From contig CAJTPF010000015.1 in NCBI GenBank assembly GCA_910578175.1, forward strand, positions 10,780 through 74,779: a DNA stretch of 64,000 nt, written 5' to 3'. The notes beneath the pieces are model-generated. The model saw only the letters and a program-made list of their open reading frames with translations, was not told the DNA's origin and ran no database searches. Every line of letters starts with the position of its first letter. Position 1 is the first letter of the stretch. The stretch is from an uncultured Lachnospiraceae bacterium (lineage in GTDB: Bacteria > Bacillota > Clostridia > Lachnospirales > Lachnospiraceae). Shown piece by piece: positions 38,365 to 45,920 of this stretch. Both the position numbers and the translations under genes were made by a program.

Positions 38365-39846
38365 CTAAACCTCCTCAATAAGATTCTTAAGTTCATTTCC
38401 CAAATACGCATATTCTGCTGACTCTAAAAAAACTTCATAGATTTCTTCCTTTTCGACTCCAAGCTTTTTAAGCACTGTTAATTGTTCTTTCACCTTAATT
38501 AAATCTCTATTTCTAATCTCATCACTTATTTCCACTGAATTTGTTGTTGAAATCACTCCACTTAACATTGAAGGCGAATAATTTTCAATCAACGAAAGAT
38601 ACGTTTTCAGCTCCTTCTTAATCTCTTCATTCAATTCCTGCATCAATTTAATGAGCATTGGATGCTTTTTATTTAAATAAAACATATAATTACCTGAAGA
38701 GTTTTTACGTTGTTCCCATACATACTTTAAGCTCGTATTATTTACCGTATTTCTCCGATTATATACACCTCTTGAATTATACACAGCAATTGATTTTTCT
38801 ATTGCCAAATATGCAACTTGTGTTACGCTTTCTTCTATAGCCACAGGTAGTGTAGCTCTCGATTTTTTTATATCTATGCCCCACTCAAAATCACTTTCTG
38901 AACTCATGTCCAATTTAATTCTGGCCAAATTATACGCTGACTCCTTTTTGAATTTGCCAAACCATGTTCCATATACAATAAGCCTTCTATTTCTGTAAAC
39001 ATAAAATCCTTGTTGCGCTAACCAATCTTTAGGTCCACCCGCCTTTTTAAATACACACTCATTTTCAAATTTTGTTTTATGTGGAAGAATAAATGGTTCA
39101 ATTAAAACTGATGATTTTCCATCAAACAATTCTTCACATGATAACTCCATTGTCGCCGGATTTTGTCTTAGAAATGGATTCCATGCTTCTAACAAATTCC
39201 CATTTACATATATTTCAAGACCATCATCTTCTATAAAACGATGAAAAACCATTGCCAAATGTGTCTTTATTTTTTTTATTGTTTTATAAAATTTCGCCTT
39301 GGATTTTTGCATGTTGTTTTCATCTATCAATTTATCCAATTTAGATAAAACAATTAATGTACCTTCATCCCAATTATAAAAATCAATTTTCTCTTTTAAT
39401 GATTCTATAATTGCGTTAATCGTTTCATTGGAATGTAATAATATTTCCCATTTATCCTCTTTTTCTACATATTCAAGATTCCATTCCGCATTATTAGTTT
39501 CATTTTCCTGTTTCGTAATCACAATTAATTGTTTTCCAAGCGAAAATGATGCCATTTTCATTCCCATACCAAATCGACCCAAATCATCTGCATTTCGTAC
39601 AACTTCTGGATCTGCTGATCCAATTTTCATAGAATCTAACAATTCCTTCCTATCCATCCCCATACCATTATCCGCAATTAAAATTCTCAAGCTTTCCCAG
39701 TCAAACCACAATTGAATTATACTTGCTCCACCAGATATACTGTTGTCTACCAAGTCGGCTATTGATGCCTCTTCTGTGTACCCTACAGAACGAAGAGATG
39801 TCAATAACATTCTTGCATTCGGCATTAATTCAAAAGTTTCTTCCAT
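38365..39846 (-). CDS. GHKL ATPase, MORC/MutL-like, first gene of the defence operon
   Basis: About 493 residues from the ATG at 39846 (AAAGGA 9 bp upstream; an earlier in-frame ATG at 39864 lacks a ribosome site). The Bergerat fold is shown by ADLVDNS (N box, N35), DNGMGMD (59-65) and GRFGMGMKMAS (from 90). A transducer-like domain follows, with YVYRNRRLIVYGTWFG, then DIKKSRATLP, and a helical C-terminus. It resembles prokaryotic MORC-like ATPases that dimerise upon ATP binding. It lies two bases before the Z1 gene and about 190 bp after a strong promoter. Confidence 0.9.
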   Translation of the reverse strand: MEETFELMPNARMLLTSLRSVGYTEEASIADLVDNSISGGASIIQLWFDWESLRILIADNGMGMDRKELLDSMKIGSADPEVVRNADDLGRFGMGMKMASFSLGKQLIVITKQENETNNAEWNLEYVEKEDKWEILLHSNETINAIIESLKEKIDFYNWDEGTLIVLSKLDKLIDENNMQKSKAKFYKTIKKIKTHLAMVFHRFIEDDGLEIYVNGNLLEAWNPFLRQNPATMELSCEELFDGKSSVLIEPFILPHKTKFENECVFKKAGGPKDWLAQQGFYVYRNRRLIVYGTWFGKFKKESAYNLARIKLDMSSESDFEWGIDIKKSRATLPVAIEESVTQVAYLAIEKSIAVYNSRGVYNRRNTVNNTSLKYVWEQRKNSSGNYMFYLNKKHPMLIKLMQELNEEIKKELKTYLSLIENYSPSMLSGVISTTNSVEISDEIRNRDLIKVKEQLTVLKKLGVEKEEIYEVFLESAEYAYLGNELKNLIEEV

Positions 39847-39921
39847 TTTATTTAATCCTTTCATTGCTTAAAAGAGATATATTTGCAATTTATTCTCTTT
39901 TATAAAACACAAAATCTTTTT

Positions 39922-40008
39922 TTACATTAAGCTAAGTTTATATTTCGATATTAAATATTTCACTTCTTTCAACTCTTCAATCCTAGTATCTTTCTTCTCA
40001 AAAGTCAT
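39922..40008 (-). CDS. Possible 28-residue peptide in the defence operon leader
   Basis: An ATG at 40008 opens MTFEKKDTRIEELKEVKY and runs 28 codons to a TAA. It begins about 19 nt after the predicted transcription start and has no ribosome binding site. It could be a leader peptide, a decayed regulator or chance. The remaining leader to 39847 shows no gene. Confidence 0.25.
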   Translation of the reverse strand: MTFEKKDTRIEELKEVKYLISKYKLSLM

Positions 40009-40033
40009 GAAAATATAATTATTTAATACTAAT

Positions 40034-40062
40034 ATTATACAAGATTTATAATATGGTGTAAA
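40034..40062 (-). promoter_or_regulatory. Sigma-A promoter of the defence operon
   Basis: Minus strand -35 TTTACA (40057-40062), 17-bp spacer, -10 TATAAT (40034-40039). The only strong promoter seen before the seven tightly packed genes. Confidence 0.7.
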
Positions 40063-40242
40063 TCTGTTTTTAACTTAGTTTTAAATAAAATAGTTCAGAA
40101 TAGTTACTTTATGCTACATACTGTACATCAACTTTTCCATTCTCATCTTTTTCAAGTTTTTTTTATTTCTATTATTTTTATAAAACTTCAATTTCTACAT
40201 AATTTTATACTTTATAAATATTTTACAGTCTTTTACAAAAAA

Positions 40243-40525
40243 CGACTAGACGAACTTCACAAGTTCCGCTTCCAGCACAGTGTCAAGACCCTCTGCCGGG
40301 TTCTTCGGGTCAACAGAAGCACTTATTTCAAACATTGTTCTGCAAATTCTGCTGTGCATATCTGTGAGAACCAGCATATCGCTTCCCTAATTCTCCATAT
40401 CCATACGGATTATAACAAAACACCTACATCCTTCAGCGTGACTATGGCATCCAGATCAGTATCGGCAAAGTGTACCGCCTGCTGAAAACCCTGTAGCTGC
40501 CCCAAATGTCAACCGCGAAACTCGC
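40243..40525 (+). pseudogene. IS3-family orfB (transposase) N-terminal fragment
   Basis: HSVKTLCRVLRVNRSTYFKH is the HTH region at the start of IS3-type OrfB. After a frameshift near 40425 the sequence continues as LQRDYGIQISIGKVYRLLKT, has a TAG stop, then LPQMSTAKLA, a normal IS3 OrfB course. The DDE catalytic core is absent. Frameshift, stop and truncation mean it is dead. It points opposite to the orfA fragment that follows. Confidence 0.75.
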
Positions 40526-40529
40526 AGTT

Positions 40530-40873
40530 CAATACCTTCTTGATATCTGTATGGTTTTGATTCTCTTTTATAAACTGAAATCTCACAGACTTTTTTCCTC
40601 AAGAAGACATGGGCTTTTTTTAACAGCCCCAGTTCCTCATAAAGTTCTTTATTTTCTTTTGCAGTTTTTTAATTTCAAACTGATATGAGTACAGTTTGCT
40701 TTCATGTCCCAATAAAACATCTTCACCATATTTTTGTACTCAGTTAACCATTGATATATTATATTTAGGTGGACATCCAATTCTTCTGAAACCACTCTAA
40801 CAGGAATACCATCTTCTAAAATCATTTTTACAGAGGCAATTTTAAACTGCCTGTCATATGTTTTTCTTATCAT
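40530..40873 (-). pseudogene. IS3-family orfA fragment, frameshifted
   Basis: From an ATG at 40873 with AAAGGTG upstream it reads MIRKTYDRQFKIASVKMIL and VVSEELDVHLNIIYQWLTEY, the HTH of IS3 OrfA. A frameshift then moves the frame to GEDVLLGHESKLYSYQFEIK, and another to ELYEELGLLKKAHVFL, the leucine-zipper and orfA/orfB junction region. It ends against the inverted orfB piece. Not functional. Confidence 0.75.
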
Positions 40874-41019
40874 AAATAGACACCTTTCCATTTTTCTACA
40901 TTATTATATCATTTCTAAATTTCTGCTAAATATGTGTCTACTTACTTGACTATGGTTAATAGTCCAAAATCCCCGTGACTGGACTTTCAACAGTAAGATT
41001 AGTGCCAAGCTCGGCACAC

Positions 41020-41054
41020 AATATAACTGCCATACCCTCCCCAGGTACGGCAGT
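41020..41054 (-). terminator. Terminator-like hairpin after the proline-rich protein gene
   Basis: ACTGCCATACC (41026-41036) pairs with GGTACGGCAGT (41044-41054), one mismatch, 7-base loop. On the minus strand TTATATTGTG follows, a poor T-tract. It lies about 55 bp past the stop at 41111. The rest of 40966-41110 holds only two smaller hairpins (AGTCC/GGACT, GTGCC/GGCAC). Confidence 0.45.
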
Positions 41055-41110
41055 CATACTTTCTTCAAACCATTATCTATAATCTATATTAATCCCCATT
41101 ATCCTTTCAA

Positions 41111-41686
41111 TTATCCCAACTCATTCTCATCATTCGTCACCAGCATACACTCTACTACTTCATCTCCGATTGCCGTTCTTGCACCAAAGGCGATCGGAAT
41201 CGCAACTGTCACCTCCTGTGTGATAACGAATTTACAGCAGCGGTCAGAATGTTCACATCCATGCATTTCACCCGGAGTGATTATAGGGGCGCCGTTGCAT
41301 CTGGTGGTGATCTGACCTACAGTGGCAAACGGCTCTATCTCTACCGGCACGCTGACTTTGGATTTATGATAATTAACGGTTTCACATGCTTTCATAGTTA
41401 TTACCTCCGAAATAGATTGCACAGGCGGCCTGGGACATGGCGGCTGTGGCGGATATGGTGGTTTAGGTTCTGGCCCCGGGCCCGGCGGATATGGCGGTTT
41501 CGGGCCTGGTCCCGGTGGTGGGAACGGCGGTTTTGGACCGGGTCCCGGTGGTGGGAACGGTGGTTTCGGACCAGGACCCGGCGGTGGAAACGGCGGTTTC
41601 GGACCGGGTCCCGGTGGCGGAAATGGGGGTTTTGGACCAGGAGCTTTAGAACAAAGACCTTGTGAACTTAACTTTTCTTCTGACAT
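41111..41686 (-). CDS. Proline-rich repeat protein with Cys-containing C-terminal domain
   Basis: 191 residues, function not recognised. Residues 16-88 are Gly/Pro repeats: four near-perfect copies of the 11-residue unit PGPKPPFPPPG and then degenerate ones. The C-terminal 100 residues form a compact domain with beta-rich stretches (VSVPVEIEPFATVGQI, CKFVITQEVTVAIPIAFGA) and cysteines at RCNG, GCEHSDRCC and VVEC. No signal peptide or membrane segment is present. A low-complexity arm on a Cys-rich beta domain resembles spore coat or surface-layer proteins, but that is inference. AAGGAGACAATTG precedes the ATG. Confidence 0.65.
   Translation of the reverse strand: MSEEKLSSQGLCSKAPGPKPPFPPPGPGPKPPFPPPGPGPKPPFPPPGPGPKPPFPPPGPGPKPPYPPGPGPEPKPPYPPQPPCPRPPVQSISEVITMKACETVNYHKSKVSVPVEIEPFATVGQITTRCNGAPIITPGEMHGCEHSDRCCKFVITQEVTVAIPIAFGARTAIGDEVVECMLVTNDENELG
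41423..41641 (-). repeat. 33-bp coding tandem repeat (PGPKPPFPPPG)
   Basis: The proline-rich arm of the gene at 41111-41686 is encoded by four 33-bp units that differ only at a few third positions, plus degenerate units. Such arrays can expand or shrink by slippage without breaking frame. Confidence 0.85.
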
Positions 41687-41776
41687 TCAATTGTCTCCTT
41701 ATTTGTTTGTTCACTATATAATATTCATCGGTACAAGTTAGGTGCATAAAATTAACTTTTATTTCTGAATTTTATA

Positions 41777-42409
41777 TTATTTTGTTCCGAAGATCCTGTC
41801 ACCGGCATCTCCCAGTCCCGGGCAGATATATGCCTCTTCATTCAGACAGCGGTCCAGTTGTCCCACATAAAGCTGAACATCGGGATGGGCGCTCATTAAC
41901 CGCTCAATGCCTTCCGGAGCAGCTATGATGGACATAAATTTAATCTTTCTGCCTCCGTGCTGTTTGATAAAATCCACCGCCGCCACTGCGGAACCACCGG
42001 TAGCCAGCATTGGATCGGTTACCACAATGATCCTCTCATCAATGGGCGTCGGCAGTTTGCAATAATATTCCTCCGGCTCATGGGTAACTTCATTCCGGCA
42101 TAAGCCGATATGACCTACTTTCGCACTGGGTGTCAATGCAAGAATACCGTTCACCATACCGAGACCGGCCCTTAAAACAGGTACCACCGCCAGCTTTCTT
42201 CCGGCTATCATCGGAGTCATACATTTTTCAATCGGTGTCTCAACTTCCACATTTTCTACCGGCAAGTCCCGTAATGCCTCATATCCCATTAACATGGCAA
42301 TTTCTTCAATCAGTTTTCTAAATTCATTGGTTCCCGTATTCTTATCCCGCAACATTGATATTTTATGCTTAATCAATGGATGCTGAAGAATCACTACATT
42401 TTCATTCAT
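41777..42409 (-). CDS. upp: Uracil phosphoribosyltransferase
   Basis: 210 residues, full length. It makes UMP from uracil and PRPP for pyrimidine salvage. The PRPP loop VVTDPMLATGGSA, N-terminal QHPLIKHKISMLRDK, VPVLRAGLGM and the C-terminal uracil-binding YICPGLGDAGDRIFGTK are all present. A single-gene unit with no permease beside it. Confidence 0.98.
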   Translation of the reverse strand: MNENVVILQHPLIKHKISMLRDKNTGTNEFRKLIEEIAMLMGYEALRDLPVENVEVETPIEKCMTPMIAGRKLAVVPVLRAGLGMVNGILALTPSAKVGHIGLCRNEVTHEPEEYYCKLPTPIDERIIVVTDPMLATGGSAVAAVDFIKQHGGRKIKFMSIIAAPEGIERLMSAHPDVQLYVGQLDRCLNEEAYICPGLGDAGDRIFGTK

Positions 42410-42493
42410 TGGCTTGTCTCCTATTATCCTTTATGCATAATAATATTTCTCAATAACAATTCATTTCAAAAATGCATTCAAACAGAATACTCC

Positions 42494-43957
42494 TTACTCA
42501 CAAATTAAAATATAATATTCCCATGGCGTAAGTTTCTGCAAGTCCTTATTCTTAACGGTTTCTGAAATGTCCTCCCGGATACTGCCGTCAACAGTATTAT
42601 TCGTAATGATACCTTCTGTATTTCCGTGAAGAAGCACCTGACTGGTAACGATCTTGTCCTTAAATTCCACTTGCTGCTCCTCATCGGACATATTGACCAC
42701 AACGGTAATAGTCTTGCCTTCCCGGGTTCTGGAATATGCCAGTACTTTTCTGTTATCGTCTTCATGTATCACAAGCTTGCCGCCGGTATGATCATTATTC
42801 AGAGCCTTATAACTACTTTTTATCGTGCACAAAGCGGTAAGCAGTTCGCTATATTTATATGTTCCAAAAGGAATAACGTCTTTTTCGAAAAATTCCAGAC
42901 TGAGATCCATGCTTTCCTCCTGACCGGAATAGATCAGCGGCATTCCCGGAATGGTGAATATAAAACTGGTAAAAACGCCAATGGCATCTTCTCCAAATCT
43001 TTTATTTAACGTTCCGTCATAAGTGTTTTTATCGTGGTTATCCAGGAAATTCATGGCAAACGCTCCGTCCGGCAGCATCACATCCAGTTTATAAATCAGG
43101 TCGTCGGCTTTGTTTCCGCCTCTGGCGATCTGTTCCAGCATATTATAAACCGCAAAATTATAATCGCTGTCAAATGCATGATTCATAAAACTATTGCTCT
43201 GTGTTCCGTCCTCTGCCACCATATATACCGGTTTGATCTTGTCCAGTTCCGTTCTGGCCTCTTCCCAGAATTCCACCGGCACTCCCTGGGCATAATCGCA
43301 GCGGAAACCGTCGACACCGATATCGTTGACCCAGTATTTCATGGCATCGATCATGGCTTTCCTCATTTCCGGATTCGTATAATCCAGCTGCGCCACATCG
43401 TCCCAGTCCTGGTCAACCGGAGAAATGATAGCTCCCGATCCATCTTTCAGATAATATTCCGGATGCTCCGTGATCCAGGTATGATCCCAGCCGGTATGAT
43501 TCGCCACCCAGTCCAGTATCACATGAAATCCCATGGAATGAGCCTGTTCCACCAGTTCCTGAAAGTCTTCCAGCGTTCCGAACTCTTCGTTGACACTGTA
43601 ATAATCTTTAATCGCATAATAGGAGCCGAGACTGCCCTTTTTATTTTCCTGGGCAATGGTATAGATCGGCATGAACCAAAGGGTGTTCACTCCCATTTTC
43701 TTTAACCGTTCCAAATGCCCGGAGAACGCCTGAAAAGTTCCTTCCTCTGTATACTGGCGGACATTTACCTCATATAATATGGCGGTATCCACCCAATCCG
43801 CCTGCAACCGTTCCACGGTTGGAACCGGCGATTCCGACGGCTTTTCCACCTTTTCTTCCTTTGCCCCTCCGCAGGCAGTGAGCGACAGGCTCATTGCTGC
43901 CGCCAGTACCCCGGCCGCGATCCGTTTTACTGATGTTTTATAACCGTTTTTTCTCAT
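42494..43957 (-). CDS. GH13 alpha-amylase family lipoprotein
   Basis: 487 residues from the ATG at 43957 (AAAGGA 6 bp upstream). A lipoprotein signal peptide ends in the lipobox LTAC. GH13 motifs follow: DWVANHTGWDH, GVDGFRCD with the nucleophile Asp, MVAEDG with the acid/base Glu and NFLDNHDKNT with the transition-state Asp. It is short, with a small C-terminal beta domain. It should be anchored outside the membrane and cut alpha-glucans or oligosaccharides. No transporter is adjacent. Confidence 0.9.
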   Translation of the reverse strand: MRKNGYKTSVKRIAAGVLAAAMSLSLTACGGAKEEKVEKPSESPVPTVERLQADWVDTAILYEVNVRQYTEEGTFQAFSGHLERLKKMGVNTLWFMPIYTIAQENKKGSLGSYYAIKDYYSVNEEFGTLEDFQELVEQAHSMGFHVILDWVANHTGWDHTWITEHPEYYLKDGSGAIISPVDQDWDDVAQLDYTNPEMRKAMIDAMKYWVNDIGVDGFRCDYAQGVPVEFWEEARTELDKIKPVYMVAEDGTQSNSFMNHAFDSDYNFAVYNMLEQIARGGNKADDLIYKLDVMLPDGAFAMNFLDNHDKNTYDGTLNKRFGEDAIGVFTSFIFTIPGMPLIYSGQEESMDLSLEFFEKDVIPFGTYKYSELLTALCTIKSSYKALNNDHTGGKLVIHEDDNRKVLAYSRTREGKTITVVVNMSDEEQQVEFKDKIVTSQVLLHGNTEGIITNNTVDGSIREDISETVKNKDLQKLTPWEYYILICE

Positions 43958-44486
43958 AAGCAATCCTTTCTGCATACGCTGTTATTATTATAAAGTAACT
44001 TAATTGTAGCATATTGAATTGCTTTATTAAAGGATTAATTGTATTTACGGAAGCTGTTTAGGTCAGTTTACAAGGAACGACACGCAGACCACGAAATTGG
44101 CCTGCTCCGCAAGTTTTGCCATTGAAACAGCTCTTCAAAATCCTTAAAACAGGCTTCACAAATACAACATGACAAGTCTTCCGGAAGAAACCATTGCTGG
44201 TTTGGCGAATTTTACACCGGCTCCAAACAAAACACACAATGTTTTAAAACAATTCCGAGAGCGTGGAAATAGCGAGTTTTCCGGGCTGATTTCCTACCCA
44301 GAAGGCTCACATGCGTCCCCTCCAACACATCTCCGCTTCAGGAAGAATATCGAAATGAGATTAGGAATATGGATAACTCCCACTATGTTTTTGATGTACC
44401 AAAACAGAACAGATAATAGCCAAAGCCTTCTTAAAATACTATCCTTCAACTAAATTTCTATTTCCCTGATTCACCTGTAAGATCTG
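43958..44486. other. Gene-poor stretch with decayed coding sequence
   Basis: About 530 bp without an intact gene. On the plus strand between 44100 and 44400 several short open segments in different frames, for example one ending EYRNEIRNMDNSHYVFDVP before a stop near 44410, look like a frameshifted remnant of a gene I cannot identify. A promoter for the GH13 gene is expected within 43960-44050 but is not clear. Confidence 0.35.
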
Positions 44487-44786
44487 TCATTCAATCTTCA
44501 GGATCTTTGCAAACCCAGACATCTCCAGCACACTCATCACCATTTCCGGCACATGCTTCAGCACCATGCTTCCCTGTTTGGACTGTGCCGTTTTCTCTCC
44601 GATCAGCAGCGCTCTCAATCCTGCGCTGGATATATAAACCGTCTTTTCAAAATCCAGCACCACCCTTGGCAGTTTCTGAAAACTCAGCAGGATTTCGTTT
44701 TGAAGGACCGGACTGGTATTGGTGTCAACTCTCCCTTCTATTTCAATCGTAATGGTATCCCCTGTTCTGATCGTATTAAGATTCAT
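44487..44786 (-). CDS. STAS-domain protein (anti-sigma factor antagonist-like)
   Basis: 99 residues, one STAS domain. IEIEGRVDTNTSPVLQNEIL and VVLDFEKTVYISSAGLRALL carry the conserved phosphorylatable serine region (SSAGLR) of SpoIIAA/RsbV-type antagonists. The domain binds an anti-sigma kinase when unphosphorylated. It starts 11 bp after the gpI-like gene with AAGGAGGATCAT before the ATG, so it is the last gene of the contractile injection system operon. No anti-sigma kinase gene is in the window. Confidence 0.9.
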   Translation of the reverse strand: MNLNTIRTGDTITIEIEGRVDTNTSPVLQNEILLSFQKLPRVVLDFEKTVYISSAGLRALLIGEKTAQSKQGSMVLKHVPEMVMSVLEMSGFAKILKIE

Positions 44787-44797
44787 ATGATCCTCCT

Positions 44798-45901
44798 TTA
44801 TTTTAAAATAATATTTTCATCTAATCCCCGTCCGCCATCCGTAGTTCCCGGAGTCCCTGAATAAACCGCCGCATTCATATCCAGATAACAATAGGAATCC
44901 AGATTACAGCAATGGTTTAAAAATATGATCTTCACCCGGCTTCTGACCGGTATAAACTGCTTCAGATAAAACAAAAGACAGGATTGTATCTGTTCGTCCG
45001 CCCCGCCGTTTACCAATAATGTTAGATCATAGGGACTGCTGCCGTATAAAACATCATACAGCCCGCTGTCCCCATATTCCAGCAGGTTCCGCTCTACCAG
45101 CATTGCAGGTTTCCCCAGCAGAACTTCCGTCAGTCCCAGAACCGTCTGTTTCGTTCCTTTCATCCGGTTAAACGAAGGCAGTCGGATTAACAGAGCCCTT
45201 AATTTCTCTTCACCGAGAAAACTGCCGGACAGATTCAGACCCATCCACCCGCCGAACATCTTCAGCAGATCGGAACCGGCCGTTTCTAAATCCATCTCAT
45301 TATGTATTCCTTCTATTTTATATTCCAGATCCATGAAAACCGACGAGAAAACCGACAGATATCTGTGTAAAAACGAGCCTTTTTCCTGATATATTTCCGG
45401 AAAAACGTCCAGCATAATATCTCCCGGCGAATCCACGTTGATACTGCTGATGATGCCGGTCCCGGTTCCGATCAGTTCGATGCATAACCACAGATACCGT
45501 CCCTTTATTCCGTATAACAGTACGTCTTCGCAACCGATAAATTTTTTTGAACCGCCGGAATCCGTCCCTGAAAAATACTTTTCCTTCTCTTCCGGGCTTC
45601 TCTTCCTGGACAATAACAGTTCTTCCAGACTGGCGGCGCCATCTTCCTTCCCATGATCCAGACGGTTGACCGCAAATGCCTGAATGGAAAGAACCATTTC
45701 CCCCTCTGTCACCACATCCACTTTTAAGCGCCCCCACTCCAGATCCGGTTCCCCGCTGTCAATATATTGCAAAAACAAGATATGCCTTTGTCCGTCCGGG
45801 GTTGTTACAAGACTTCCGTTTTCCTTCAGAACAAATCCCCGGTAATCGCTGTTTTCTATCCTGGTTCTCCGGACCGTATAATTTTTAAACGTATATGCCA
45901 T
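44798..45901 (-). CDS. CIS baseplate protein, phage tail protein I-like
   Basis: About 367 residues from the ATG at 45901, which follows the upstream stop by 19 bp and has GGAGGAAAGG before it. The N-terminal half is beta-rich. The central part matches phage P2 gpI/Tail_P2_I proteins: FLHRYLSVFSSVFMDLEYKI, LLKMFGGWMGLNLSG and LPSFNRMKGTKQTVLGLTEVLLG. In tails this protein sits at the baseplate rim and links wedge and fibre. No tail-fibre gene follows it; the STAS gene does. Confidence 0.8.
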   Translation of the reverse strand: MAYTFKNYTVRRTRIENSDYRGFVLKENGSLVTTPDGQRHILFLQYIDSGEPDLEWGRLKVDVVTEGEMVLSIQAFAVNRLDHGKEDGAASLEELLLSRKRSPEEKEKYFSGTDSGGSKKFIGCEDVLLYGIKGRYLWLCIELIGTGTGIISSINVDSPGDIMLDVFPEIYQEKGSFLHRYLSVFSSVFMDLEYKIEGIHNEMDLETAGSDLLKMFGGWMGLNLSGSFLGEEKLRALLIRLPSFNRMKGTKQTVLGLTEVLLGKPAMLVERNLLEYGDSGLYDVLYGSSPYDLTLLVNGGADEQIQSCLLFYLKQFIPVRSRVKIIFLNHCCNLDSYCYLDMNAAVYSGTPGTTDGGRGLDENIILK

Positions 45902-45920
45902 CCCAAGCCTGCCTTTCCTC

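Larger units (their letters stand above)
40243..40965. mobile_element. Rearranged IS3-family insertion sequence remnant
   Basis: A plus-strand orfB piece and a minus-strand orfA piece meet head to head at about 40525, so the element is scrambled, by inversion or by two nested copies. TGTGTCTACTTACTTGACTA near 40940-40960, outside orfA, looks like the element's left terminal repeat. No target duplication could be matched. It lies immediately upstream of the defence operon promoter. Confidence 0.65.

Noticed and set aside
41423..41641. CRISPR-like array because of regular 33-bp units
   Set aside because: The units are directly adjacent, in frame and encode PGPKPPFPPPG with no spacers.
41249..41665. 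Plus-strand frame rich in Arg and Trp opposite the proline-rich gene
   Set aside because: It is the antisense of the Gly/Pro repeats; composition is a shadow effect and it has no ribosome binding site.
44169..44453. Plus-strand 94-codon frame as a real gene
   Set aside because: No ribosome site, no recognisable family, and neighbouring frames show equal fragments, so it looks like decayed sequence.
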